Source of the DNA: JACCVL01 sp963704295
GTDB taxonomy: Bacteria > Actinomycetota > Actinomycetes > Propionibacteriales > Nocardioidaceae
Length of the DNA: 64,000 nt
Direction: 5' to 3'
Assembly: GCA_963704295.1 (NCBI GenBank)
Contig: OY969884.1
Span: forward strand, 2,046,001-2,110,000
Shown: positions 1-8,352 of the stretch, piece by piece
Layout: the number at the start of each line of letters is the position of its first letter
Position numbering within the stretch: the stretch's first letter is position 1
Translations under genes and position numbers: made by a program
Notes under the pieces: generated by a model
The model's database searches: none
The model's input: the letters and a program-made list of their open reading frames with translations, nothing else
What the model was told of the DNA's origin: nothing

Positions 1-207
1 AACGAGGTGCTCCGCAGCGCGGTGAAGCGGACCACCAGCTTCCGCTTCCGGGAGCGGATCCGACGCAACAGCCTGCGCCCCTCCGACGTCCCGGTCGAGG
101 CCCAGCGCTTTCTCGAAGGCGCATTCGACGACGACCTGTCGGCACTATCCTCGCTGGTGGCAGGCGACCTGCCGCCGTGGCTCAGCCGTGGAGGTCCGGT
201 GACGTGA
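1..207 (+). CDS. Sulfotransferase-like protein, 3' end only
   Basis: The reading frame is open from the first base and stops at 205-207, so this is the last 68 codons of a gene that begins outside the window. The tail, with a basic helix followed by an acidic segment near 'FLEGAFDDDLSALSSLV' and a final tryptophan-leucine, resembles the C-terminus of bacterial sulfotransferase-domain proteins (a long helix, then a conserved 'L..L.G.DL..W' end). The PAPS-binding motifs would lie upstream and cannot be seen. It is translationally coupled to the next gene, a clear sulfotransferase: stop and next start overlap as GTGA. The family call rests on the tail and the context only. Confidence 0.5.
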   Translation, partial: NEVLRSAVKRTTSFRFRERIRRNSLRPSDVPVEAQRFLEGAFDDDLSALSSLVAGDLPPWLSRGGPVT

Positions 208-1049
208 CGACGCGGTTGCCGAACTTCGTCTACATCGGCCCCAGCAAGGCCGGCTCCACCTGGCTGCACGAGGTGCTGATCCGGCACCCGCAGGTCTTCA
301 TGACCGACGCGAAGGACCTGTACTTCTTCGACCGCTACTTCGACCGCGGCGTCGACTGGTATTCCGGACACTTCCGGCAGGCGGGACCCGAGCACGAGGT
401 CGTCGGCGAGGTCTGCCAGGAGTACCTCTCCAGCGAGCTGGCGCCGGCGCGCATCCGCTCCGTGCTCGGTCCCGACGTGCGGTTGATGGTCACCCTCCGC
501 GACCCGGTCGCCCGGGCGTTCTCCGGCTACCTGTACATGCAAAAGCACGGCGTCTTCACCGGGACGTTCCGGGAGGCGCTCGACACCCGTCCCGGCATGT
601 TCCACCACTCCTCGTACGCCACGTTGCTGTCCCGCTACCTCGAGCACTTCGACCGTTCGGCGATCCACTGCGCGGTGTTCGACGACCTGGTCGATGACCC
701 GCAGCGCTTCATCGACGACTTGCTGAAGTGGTTGGACATCGAGCCGATGGAGCTGGACGAGGCCCTGCTCGCGGCCAGGCTGCCCGCCAGCCGGGCCCGG
801 TCCACCCGGGTCGCGGCCGCGGTGAAGCGCGGTGCCAACTGGGCCCGGCAACGCGGGTCCACCGGGCTGATCGGCCACGTGAAGCGCTCCACGCTCGTCC
901 AGAAGGCGCTCTATGTGCCACTGGAGGAGAAGCCGCAGCTGGCGGAGGAGGACGCCGCGTACCTCCGCGAGCGGCTGCAGCCGGAGATGATCCGGCTCGA
1001 GCAGATCGTCGGCACCGACCTGCGCCGCCGGTGGGGCTGGCCGACGTGA
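204..1049 (+). CDS. PAPS-dependent sulfotransferase
   Basis: 281-residue P-loop sulfotransferase expected to move sulfate from 3'-phosphoadenylyl sulfate (PAPS) onto a sugar hydroxyl. The N-terminal 5'-phosphosulfate loop reads 'GPSKAGSTWLHEVL' (about residues 11-24) and the 3'-phosphate site is the 'LRDPVARAFSGYLYM' segment (about residue 100). Start chosen at GTG 204, which overlaps the previous stop and has GGAGG at 189-193; an upstream ATG at 177 would add nine residues lying inside the previous gene. The stop overlaps the GTG of the following membrane protein, so genes 1 to 4 form one tightly coupled operon. The acceptor cannot be predicted, but neighbours point to an exported polysaccharide. 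Confidence 0.88.
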   Translation: MTTRLPNFVYIGPSKAGSTWLHEVLIRHPQVFMTDAKDLYFFDRYFDRGVDWYSGHFRQAGPEHEVVGEVCQEYLSSELAPARIRSVLGPDVRLMVTLRDPVARAFSGYLYMQKHGVFTGTFREALDTRPGMFHHSSYATLLSRYLEHFDRSAIHCAVFDDLVDDPQRFIDDLLKWLDIEPMELDEALLAARLPASRARSTRVAAAVKRGANWARQRGSTGLIGHVKRSTLVQKALYVPLEEKPQLAEEDAAYLRERLQPEMIRLEQIVGTDLRRRWGWPT

Positions 1050-2332
1050 AGGCCAGCCTCCTGATCTTCTTCGCGCTGGCGCCGCTGCAGTGGATCGCCT
1101 TCGGGTCCACCCCGCTCGGAGTGGCCCGGATGCACCAGGTGGCCGTGCTGGGCCTGGCGGCCGTCGTGCTCGTCCACTACCCGCTGCGCCGGTATGCCCC
1201 GGTGCTGCGCACCGGCGGGCTCTTCGTCCTCGCGAACCTGTACATGGTGGGCTCGACGGCGGCGCTGCTGGCCTACCAGGGCAAGGGCCAGGCCGCTGCC
1301 GTGCAACACCTGCTGTACCTCGTGGTCTTCATCGCTCTCGGCGGCCTGTTCTACCGGGTGGCGGCGCAGCAGGACCCGGCGATGATCGGCGCGCTCCGCC
1401 GGGTCGCGGCCGTGCTCTGCACCTCGCTGCTGGTCGGCCTGGGCCTCGCCATGGCCGTCAACGGGGTCAACCCGGCGGCGGTCATGGGCCAGACCATCGC
1501 TGCGGCCGACCCGGAGATCTTCCAGAAGCAGATCTTCAAGTCCGCCTTCGCCGGCTTCGGCCTCGCCGACGAGGAGGTGGCGGGCAACCTGCGGCACGAG
1601 ATCTTCGGCTCGGTCCTGCTCTCGATGCTGGTCTCGACCTGGGCGATGCGGATCGGGCCGACCCCCACCAAGCGCGAGGAGACCATCCAGCGCGCTTCGC
1701 TGCTGCTGGGCACGATCCTGCTGATGCTGTCCATGAGCCGCTCGGTGCTGATCGCGGCCGCGCTGTGGCCGCTGCTCTCCCTGCTCCGCTCCGGTCGACG
1801 CGGCGAGCTCTCCACCCGGCAGATCGCGCTGATGATGGCCGCGGTCGTCGGCTTCGCCGGCCTGGTGCTGTCCGGCTTGGGCGCGGTGATCTTCAACCGG
1901 TTCGCGACCGACACCACCGGCTACGAGGCGCGGGCGAGCAACTACACCGACGCCTTCGCCGCCCTCGGGGACCACTGGCTCATCGGTGGCTACGACACGG
2001 CCAACGCCAGCACGCACAACTTCGTCTTCGACACCATGCTCCGCAACGGCATCTTCGCCGCGCTCCCGGCCGCGATCATCGTCGGCATGTTGGCGGCGGT
2101 CTTCCTGCTCCTGGCCGCCCGGCTGCACCGTGAGCCGCCCTGGATGGTGCCCGTCGTCGCCCTGCTCGCTCTCCCGCTGGTACGCCTGGGCACCTCCGGC
2201 GGCGGGTTGATCCCCCCGAACGAGTGGGTCGCGCTGGCGTTCACGGCGGGCGTACTGGCGTACTGGCGACGGCGGGACACCGGCACGGTGGCCGAAGTCC
2301 CGCCGGCGCAGAGGGTGGCGGCGGGTGTCTGA
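1046..2332 (+). CDS. O-antigen ligase / Wzy polymerase-like membrane protein
   Basis: 428-residue polytopic membrane protein with about ten hydrophobic segments and a large hydrophilic loop (roughly residues 280-325). The family hallmark 'SMSRSVLI' precedes the loop and 'ASTHNFVFDTMLRNG' sits in it, as in Wzy_C/RfaL-type O-antigen ligases and polymerases, which join or polymerise undecaprenyl-linked repeat units outside the membrane. Start is GTG 1046, overlapping the preceding TGA; the longer open frame upstream is the shadow of the sulfotransferase. The following flippase gene overlaps by 8 bp. Polymerase and ligase cannot be told apart from sequence; beside a flippase and a Wzz-like protein, polymerase is more likely. 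Confidence 0.8.
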   Translation: MKASLLIFFALAPLQWIAFGSTPLGVARMHQVAVLGLAAVVLVHYPLRRYAPVLRTGGLFVLANLYMVGSTAALLAYQGKGQAAAVQHLLYLVVFIALGGLFYRVAAQQDPAMIGALRRVAAVLCTSLLVGLGLAMAVNGVNPAAVMGQTIAAADPEIFQKQIFKSAFAGFGLADEEVAGNLRHEIFGSVLLSMLVSTWAMRIGPTPTKREETIQRASLLLGTILLMLSMSRSVLIAAALWPLLSLLRSGRRGELSTRQIALMMAAVVGFAGLVLSGLGAVIFNRFATDTTGYEARASNYTDAFAALGDHWLIGGYDTANASTHNFVFDTMLRNGIFAALPAAIIVGMLAAVFLLLAARLHREPPWMVPVVALLALPLVRLGTSGGGLIPPNEWVALAFTAGVLAYWRRRDTGTVAEVPPAQRVAAGV

Positions 2333-3665
2333 GGGCCGCCGACGTCGGCTCTCGCTCGGTGGTGCGATCGTCTGGTTCGGCGTGTCGTACGGGGCAGCCA
2401 TCCTGGGCTACCTGGCCGTCAACGCCTTCGCCGCCCGACTGCTCGGCGACACCTTCGGCTACTTCGTGCTCGCCGTGACGGTGTCGACGCTGCTCGGTCA
2501 GCTCGGCCTGATCGGGGTGCACCGCGGCGGTCTGCGGGAGGCGGCCCGGCTGCAGCCCGGGGACGACGCAGGGCTCAGCGACCTGCGCCGCGGAGTCCGA
2601 GCCGTGTCGCTCACCGTGCTGCCCGCGACCGCTCTGGTGACGGCAGCGGTGACCGCGGCGCTCATCGACACCGACGAACCCGCGACCCGATGGTCGATCG
2701 GCATCGGGATGGGGGTGCTGGTCTTCCTCGGCGGCCAGCAGAAGCTGTGGGCCAACTACCTGCGCGGGTTCGGCCACGTCCGCTTCGCCAGCCTGCTCGA
2801 GGGTCGCTCCGGCGGCGCACTGGCCTCGGGCTTCCAGGGCGTGCTGGTCGGTGCGGTGTGGCTCTTCCGTCCGGAGTGGGGACTGGCCGGCGCGCTGGGG
2901 GCACTCAGCCTGGGCTTCGCCATCCCGGTGCTGATCGCCTGGCGGCGCGTCGCGGGCATCTGGGGGCACGTCTCCGGACGGGGTCCGGTGTTCCGTGACC
3001 TGACGACCGTCGTGCGCAAGTACTGGCGATTCGCCAGCAACCTGCTCGGCGGCTTCCTCAACAGCACCGTCGAGATCTGGCTGGCCGCGCTGGTGCTCAC
3101 CGCGCAGGGACTCTCGCTGTTCAGCGCCGCCCAGCGGCTGTCCGTGCTGCTGGTGATCCCGCTGGTCTCGCTCGGTGTCGTGTTCTCGCCCGTGGTATCC
3201 CGGCTGGTGGACGACGACGGCGTCCGGCTGGAGCGGCTGCTCCGCACCGGCGCCACGCTGGCCATGATCACGACGACGGTGATCTGGGTCCCACTGCTCG
3301 TCGTGCCCGGACGCGTCCTGGACGCGGTGTACGGCGACGGGTTCGCCGGCGGCGCCACCGTGCTGGTCCTGCTCACCGCCGGCAGCTTCGTGCACGTCGT
3401 CACCGGGATGAGCGGCACCGCCCTGACGATGTCCCGGCACGAGAGCGTGGTCGCCACTACGCAGTGGGTGGCGGTCGGCTCGCGGATCGCTCTCGGCACC
3501 GCGGCCGGCCTCACCTACGGCGCGGTCGGCCTCGGTGCCAGCGCGGCGATCGTCACGACCGGGCTCTACCTGACGCTGTGGGTACAGACCCGCCGCCGGA
3601 TGGGGCTGTGGACCCACCCCACCCTCCGGCCCAGCCTTCGGCTGGTCCGGCAGACCTCGGGCTGA
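2325..3665 (+). CDS. Polysaccharide flippase (Wzx/MATE-like)
   Basis: 446-residue integral membrane protein of the oligosaccharide-flippase superfamily (Wzx/RfbX), which moves lipid-linked repeat units across the plasma membrane. It has about 12-14 hydrophobic helices. The N-terminus ('FGVSYGAAILGYLAVNAFAA', then 'LGDTFGYFVLAVTVSTLLGQLGLIG') has the usual MOP-superfamily layout of a first helix, a short 'fG.f' turn and a second helix. GTG start inside the previous gene, 8-bp overlap. Last gene of this operon; the next gene runs the other way, 26 bp from its stop. Confidence 0.85.
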   Translation: MSEGRRRRLSLGGAIVWFGVSYGAAILGYLAVNAFAARLLGDTFGYFVLAVTVSTLLGQLGLIGVHRGGLREAARLQPGDDAGLSDLRRGVRAVSLTVLPATALVTAAVTAALIDTDEPATRWSIGIGMGVLVFLGGQQKLWANYLRGFGHVRFASLLEGRSGGALASGFQGVLVGAVWLFRPEWGLAGALGALSLGFAIPVLIAWRRVAGIWGHVSGRGPVFRDLTTVVRKYWRFASNLLGGFLNSTVEIWLAALVLTAQGLSLFSAAQRLSVLLVIPLVSLGVVFSPVVSRLVDDDGVRLERLLRTGATLAMITTTVIWVPLLVVPGRVLDAVYGDGFAGGATVLVLLTAGSFVHVVTGMSGTALTMSRHESVVATTQWVAVGSRIALGTAAGLTYGAVGLGASAAIVTTGLYLTLWVQTRRRMGLWTHPTLRPSLRLVRQTSG

Positions 3666-3691
3666 CCACTCGCGGAACCCGGGGTCGAGGC

Positions 3692-4495
3692 TCAGCGCGC
3701 AGCAGTGCCCGCCACGAACGCCTCGTAGGCAGCGACCGCGCGGTTCATCGCCCGGGTCTGACCGTCGGTCAGGTCGCGCAGCACCTCCTCCGGCTTCTTC
3801 CGGCTGGCGGTGGGCCGCGAGATGGTCGCCTCGCGCAGCTTGCCCCCGTAGCGGCGGCGCTGCCGGTTCTCGATCTCGTCCCAGACGTCCTGGTTGGAGA
3901 CACCGGCCGCCGCGGGCGTCACCAGATCGGTCCCGAACCGCTCGTTGCATCGTTCGATGATCGCGGAGAAGTCGGACACCACCTCGTCGAAGGGGGCGAC
4001 GACGAGGGCGTGCCGGAGTGGCACCAGGCTGCCGTAGTAGTGCGCGTAGTAGTCGAACGCGCTGTCCAGGTGCACGCCCGCGAACCGCTGCACCATCGAG
4101 GACACCGCGTCCCGGGGATGGCGGGCAACGACGATGCAGGGCACCCCGACGCGGATCCCGCGCTTGACGACCCGCGGGGAGTGGGTGTGGCTGCAGATCT
4201 CGTTGGGATGCAGTCCGGGGTTGCACAAAAGCAGCGCCTGCAGGCAGTAGCTGCTGCCCGAGGACGGGAAGGCCTCCAGGACCAGCTTGGTGTCCGGCCG
4301 GACCCGCCGATGCCGGAGACGGCCGCGCCCACGCACGTACAGCTCGGACAGCACGGGCGTGTCGAGGACCCAGAAGTACGCCTTGAACCTGGTGTTCCGC
4401 GGGACGGCCGCCCGCAGCGCGCGGCGGGCGGCGCCGAGCAGGGGAACATCGCTGTCCCGTGCCGGGTCCACGGCCCGCGTTGGTTGCTGCGTCAT
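3692..4495 (-). CDS. Sulfotransferase-like P-loop protein
   Basis: 267 residues. The P-loop is 'EAFPSSGSSYCLQALL' (about residues 72-87), a variant of the sulfotransferase 5'-phosphosulfate loop, and a later 'ARHPRDAVSSMVQRFAG' matches the 3'-phosphate (RxxxxxxS) motif. It differs from the other sulfotransferases here: the nucleotide loop lies about 70 residues in. Start ATG 4495 has GGAGG 6-7 nt upstream; the 65 residues of open frame before it are low-complexity shadow. Convergent with the flippase gene and about 50 bp downstream of another sulfotransferase on the same strand, so the two may be co-transcribed. Confidence 0.75.
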   Translation of the reverse strand: MTQQPTRAVDPARDSDVPLLGAARRALRAAVPRNTRFKAYFWVLDTPVLSELYVRGRGRLRHRRVRPDTKLVLEAFPSSGSSYCLQALLLCNPGLHPNEICSHTHSPRVVKRGIRVGVPCIVVARHPRDAVSSMVQRFAGVHLDSAFDYYAHYYGSLVPLRHALVVAPFDEVVSDFSAIIERCNERFGTDLVTPAAAGVSNQDVWDEIENRQRRRYGGKLREATISRPTASRKKPEEVLRDLTDGQTRAMNRAVAAYEAFVAGTAAR

Positions 4496-4551
4496 CGATG
4501 ACCTCCGTCCGGGCGTAGTCTGCCCGCTCTCGCTGTGAATCGCCGACCCGG

Positions 4552-5454
4552 TCAGTCCGGCTCGGCGGCGAAGGACAGCTTCGCCCAGGCGAGTCCGAGG
4601 CGCTCGTCCTGCGCGACCAGGTAGTCGTTCACGGCGTGTGCGGCCCGCTCGTGCACCAGCCGCAGCCGGTCGTGCTGCTCCGGCGTGCACGAGGCGAGTG
4701 CCTCCTCGGTGCTCGGCAGCTCCGGTCGGCGGGTGAACACCTGTCTCGCCCGGCGCAGTCGGCTGGGGCCGAGCGCGGACCGCAGCTTCGGGTAGGCGCG
4801 GCTCTGCCGCAGCCGGCGGGCCGCCCGGCGGGTCAGCTCGTGCCGGTAGACCACCACGGAGTTACGGTGCCGCTCGGCCCGCTCCGGAGCCGGCTGCGGC
4901 GGACCCACGCCCAGCAGCCGACAGATCGCGGCCGAGGCCTCCTCCGGACGCGCGGTGACGAGCTCGAACGGTACGAGCAGGACGCGCTCCGCGCCGAACC
5001 CGGCGGTCAGCCGGTCCAACCAGAGCGAGTAGTCGCTGCCCTCGTAGTAGTAATCGCTGCCAGCCAGAGCGGCGCCGAACGTGGCGCCGGACTCGATGTG
5101 GAAGTAGTGATGGCGGAGCAGGTAGTGCGAGACGGCTCGCTCGATCGGATGCCGAACGGAGTAGACCACCACCGCCTGCGGGGACGCCAGGATCAGCCGG
5201 TCCAGTGCCTCCGGGTAGCGCGGCGAGGTGTAGGACGTGCTGGCGTCCAGCCGCAGCAGTCCGGGGCGGCGCGGCTCGTACAGCCCCTCGTACCACTCCG
5301 GACCGCGGTCGAACCTCCGGCTGTAGTAGTTCGGCTCCTTCACCTTCCCCGGGTCGATCTCGGGGTGGGAGGCGAACTGCGCGGCGAGGTACGACGTGCC
5401 GCTGCGGGCCGCACCGGCGATCACCAGATCCGGACCGGATGACGCTGCAGTCAT
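4552..5454 (-). CDS. Sulfotransferase
   Basis: 300-residue sulfotransferase. 'VIAGAARSGTSYLAAQF' at residues 11-27 is the PAPS-binding loop and 'SVRHPIERAVSHYLLRHH' near residue 100 supplies the 3'-phosphate-binding arginine and serine. 'KEPNYYSRRFDRGPEWYEGLY' corresponds to the K.P.YF....W Y..LF stretch typical of carbohydrate sulfotransferases of the heparan-sulfate N-sulfotransferase type. Start ATG 5454 is preceded by AAGGAG at longer than usual spacing. A carbohydrate acceptor is inferred from family and locus, not from a substrate signature. Confidence 0.87.
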   Translation of the reverse strand: MTAASSGPDLVIAGAARSGTSYLAAQFASHPEIDPGKVKEPNYYSRRFDRGPEWYEGLYEPRRPGLLRLDASTSYTSPRYPEALDRLILASPQAVVVYSVRHPIERAVSHYLLRHHYFHIESGATFGAALAGSDYYYEGSDYSLWLDRLTAGFGAERVLLVPFELVTARPEEASAAICRLLGVGPPQPAPERAERHRNSVVVYRHELTRRAARRLRQSRAYPKLRSALGPSRLRRARQVFTRRPELPSTEEALASCTPEQHDRLRLVHERAAHAVNDYLVAQDERLGLAWAKLSFAAEPD

Positions 5455-5571
5455 CGGCGGAGGCTCCTTCTCGGACCGGGGTCGGCGTGGCCGGACAGGC
5501 CCGGCGCCCGGCGGGAAAAGCCTAGTGCTGCGTCACGGACGCTCCCCTGGCGGTGGGAGAAATCCGGCCGT

Positions 5572-7008
5572 TCAGCCGATCTCCACGATCATCAGATCAC
5601 CGCCGACGTCCACCCGTACCGCCTGCCCGGGGGGCTGGACGTCGACCGGGACGGCCTGACGCCGGGGGGAGTAGACCGCCACCGGGCGCGCTGTGGACAG
5701 GTGGAGGGTGACCCGGCTCGGCGGGACCGGGATCGCCCGCGCGTCGGGGAACGTGGTCGCGACATCGACGTCCCGCCAGAGCAGCAGGTAGTGCCGTCCG
5801 TCCCGCTTCTGGACCAGGGTCTGCTGCAGGTCGGGGGTCCCGCCGGTGACCCACAGCGGAAGCGGGTCCGGCCGGAACGTCGGGCCGGGATCGGCCAGCA
5901 ATCGCAGGAGGCGTTGCGTGGCGACGAACTCGGGCTTCTTGCGCCAGGTGTCCGGCGTCGCGGTCGCGACCGTTGCCTCGGTCATCGCCACGAGGCCGAA
6001 GTGCGCCTGCCGGTTGGCGGTCCGGTTGATCGTCTCCTGACTCGTGAAGTCGATGCGGTCCGGGTCGTCCAGCAGCTCGAAGCGACCCCAGATGCAGTCC
6101 CGTACGAAGTAGTCACAGATCGCGCGGACCGCGTACGTCGCAGCGGCGCTCTCCCGGACCGTTCGGCCGGTGTCGTCCTCGGGGGCGTTGTTGTAGCCGG
6201 TCTCGGTGAAGAACCACCGGGGGACGCCGGGAAAGACCGGGGCCAGGATCTCCCGTTGCCGGTCGACGAACCGGGTCGGGCTGCCACCCCGGTTGTACAG
6301 GTGCGCGTTCCCCCAGTCGCTGACGGCGGAGAGGTCGCCGAGCATCTCGGCTCGCTCCGGAGTCACGTCGGTGCGGGTCGACGGCCCGGTGACGGGGATG
6401 TCCGCCGTGAGGGGGTTCGCCTTCGCCTGCTGCCACAGCGCGGTCTGCATCAGCCGGGCGTGTTCCGGCCACTGCGGGTCGACCTGGCCGTCCACAACCG
6501 GACCGTCGATCTCGTTGCAGCCACCCAGCGAGTGCAGCAGCGCCGTCAGGTCGCCGCCCACGGCACGAGCGTGGTGGCCGGTCAGGACCGACAACGCGGC
6601 CCGGGTCGCCGCCTCTGCCCGGAACCAGTCGTCCAGCTCGGCGACCGTGGCATGCCAGCGGATGCCCCGCTCGGCCAGCTGCGGCATGGCCGCGCGCTGA
6701 GCCAGCGCGCCTCGCGAGTTGCCTGTAGTGACCCGCTCGCGGACGGTACGGACCCCGAGCTCGGTGAGCAGGTCGACGACGGCCTCGGTGTATCCGTAGA
6801 CCTGGGAGGCGTAGAACAGCTTGGTGTTGACGGCGTAGGCGTCGACGACCGCGTCGGCGGGTCGGGCCGACGTCGCCGGCAGCGACAACCCGTCGAGCCA
6901 GCGCAGGTAGGGACGGGGGTCGGGGAGCCGTTCGGGGGCGGACGCACCGATCGCTGCGGCGGCGCCCAACCCGAGCGCCAGGAACGCGCGCCGGGAGGTG
7001 TCAGCCAC
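5572..7008 (-). CDS. Tat-exported glycoside-hydrolase-like protein (paralogue 1)
   Basis: 478 residues with a twin-arginine signal (TSRRAFLALGLG, residues 4-15) followed by an Ala-rich hydrophobic stretch, so probably exported folded. The body resembles a TIM-barrel glycosidase: 'GGCNEIDGP' places an Asn-Glu pair at 165-166 and 'FFTETGYNN' places Glu269 about 100 residues later, the arrangement of acid/base (NE) and nucleophile (E) in clan GH-A retaining glycosidases; His236 lies between. A C-terminal beta-rich part ends '...LMIVEIG'. Start GTG 7008 has GGAGG 5-6 nt upstream. Its close paralogue is at 9704-11113. A polysaccharide-processing enzyme is inferred; I cannot name a GH family. Confidence 0.6.
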   Translation of the reverse strand: MADTSRRAFLALGLGAAAAIGASAPERLPDPRPYLRWLDGLSLPATSARPADAVVDAYAVNTKLFYASQVYGYTEAVVDLLTELGVRTVRERVTTGNSRGALAQRAAMPQLAERGIRWHATVAELDDWFRAEAATRAALSVLTGHHARAVGGDLTALLHSLGGCNEIDGPVVDGQVDPQWPEHARLMQTALWQQAKANPLTADIPVTGPSTRTDVTPERAEMLGDLSAVSDWGNAHLYNRGGSPTRFVDRQREILAPVFPGVPRWFFTETGYNNAPEDDTGRTVRESAAATYAVRAICDYFVRDCIWGRFELLDDPDRIDFTSQETINRTANRQAHFGLVAMTEATVATATPDTWRKKPEFVATQRLLRLLADPGPTFRPDPLPLWVTGGTPDLQQTLVQKRDGRHYLLLWRDVDVATTFPDARAIPVPPSRVTLHLSTARPVAVYSPRRQAVPVDVQPPGQAVRVDVGGDLMIVEIG

Positions 7009-7164
7009 CGGATCCTCCCTGCTCGTGACCTGCCCGCTCCGGTCACGGTAGTTCAGACGGCGCGGCGGGGGGCCGCTTTCCCCCTCCTGCTGCAGCGGCC
7101 CGCATACTGGACGGCGCCTGGTCACAACCGGCGCCACGTGTCCGTCCACCTCCAGGGGAGCTCG

Positions 7165-8346
7165 ATGCGGGTCCTGCAGCTGCACAACCACCACCAGAGT
7201 CTCGGCGGGGCGATGGAGGTGCTCGCCCACGAGGCGGGCCTGCTGGCCGGCGCCGGGCACGAGGTGCGCCAGTACACCCTGCCGGCGACCGAGGAGCTCG
7301 GACTCGGCCCGGTCCGGGCCGGGCTGAAGGCGGTGTGGAACGTCGAGGCCTGCAAGGACGTGGACCGGCTGATCGGCCAGTTCCGGCCCGACATCGTGCA
7401 CGTGCACACGCCGTTCCCGCTGCTGTCGCCGGCGGTCTTCCGGACCGCGCACAAGCGCGGGGTCCCGGCCGTCACCACGCTGCACAGCTACCGCTACACG
7501 TGCATCGCGGCGATCTGTCACCGCGACGGGAAGGTCTGTGAGGACTGCGTCGGCAGCCGGCTGAAGCTGTCCGGTGTGCGGCACCGCTGCTACCACGACA
7601 GTTTCGGGGCCAGTGCGGCGCTGACGGCCGGCCTGGTGCTGCACCGGAGCATCGGCACGCTGGACCGCGCGGTGACGAGGTACCTCGCGCTGACCGACTT
7701 CTCCCGCGAGCTGCTGATCCGGGACGGCATCCCGCCCGACAGGGTCGTCGTCAAGCCGAACTCGGTGCCGGACCCAGGCGTGGCCACTGGCGACAGGTCG
7801 ACGGCCCCCTACGTGGCCTTCGCCGGGCGGCTGATGGACATCAAGGGGGTGGAGACGATGCTCGACGCCTGGCAGCGGTGTGATCACGGCGACCTGCGGC
7901 TGCGCATCGTCGGCGACGGGCCGCAGCGTGGGCTGGTCGAGGAGCGGGCGCGGCAGGACCCGTCGCTGTCCTTCGAGGGCTGGATCGACGAGGCGGACGT
8001 GTTCGAGCTGATGGGTCGCGCCCGGGCCGTGCTCGTGCCGTCGGAGTGGTACGAGGGCGGCGGCCCGCTGGTGACGCTGCGCAGCCTCGCCGTCGGCACG
8101 CCGGTCGTCATCTCCGACCTGGAGAACATCAGTGCCTGGGTCCGAGAGGACGACTCCGGGGTCGCCTTCGAGCCGGGCAGCGCGGATGCGCTGGCAGCAG
8201 TGCTGAGCTCGGTGGCCGCAGATCCCGGGGGATGGGATGACCGGCGCGCGCGGGCCCGCGCCTCGTACGAGAAGCGCTACTCACCGACGGTCGACCTGCC
8301 GCGGATCGAGCGGATCTACGCGGATGCCATCGCGGACTTCACCTGA
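7165..8346 (+). CDS. Glycosyltransferase family 4 protein
   Basis: 393-residue GT-B fold, retaining glycosyltransferase of family GT4 type, cytosolic or membrane-peripheral, adding a sugar to the lipid-linked repeat unit. Evidence: N-terminal 'LQLHNHHQSLGGAMEVLAHEAGLL' (glycine loop after beta-1), 'IVHVHTPFPLLSP', the C-terminal donor domain beginning 'YVAFAGRLMDIKGVETMLDA', and the E-x7-E motif region 'PSEWYEGGGPLVTLRSLAVGTPVV'. A Cys-rich insert (residues ~115-150, four cysteines around 'CHRDGKVCEDCVGS' and 'RHRCYHDS') is also common in GT4 exopolysaccharide enzymes. Start ATG 7165 follows AGGGGAG. Transcribed divergently from the glycosidase-like gene. The donor sugar is unknown. Confidence 0.88.
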   Translation: MRVLQLHNHHQSLGGAMEVLAHEAGLLAGAGHEVRQYTLPATEELGLGPVRAGLKAVWNVEACKDVDRLIGQFRPDIVHVHTPFPLLSPAVFRTAHKRGVPAVTTLHSYRYTCIAAICHRDGKVCEDCVGSRLKLSGVRHRCYHDSFGASAALTAGLVLHRSIGTLDRAVTRYLALTDFSRELLIRDGIPPDRVVVKPNSVPDPGVATGDRSTAPYVAFAGRLMDIKGVETMLDAWQRCDHGDLRLRIVGDGPQRGLVEERARQDPSLSFEGWIDEADVFELMGRARAVLVPSEWYEGGGPLVTLRSLAVGTPVVISDLENISAWVREDDSGVAFEPGSADALAAVLSSVAADPGGWDDRRARARASYEKRYSPTVDLPRIERIYADAIADFT

Positions 8347-8352
8347 GCGCGG

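Noticed and set aside
728..2401. Long open frames on both strands over the sulfotransferase and Wzy-like genes, e.g. 911-2401 minus
   Set aside because: High-G+C shadow frames with low-complexity Arg/Pro/Gly-rich translations, no Shine-Dalgarno and no family resemblance, while the coupled plus-strand genes are clear.
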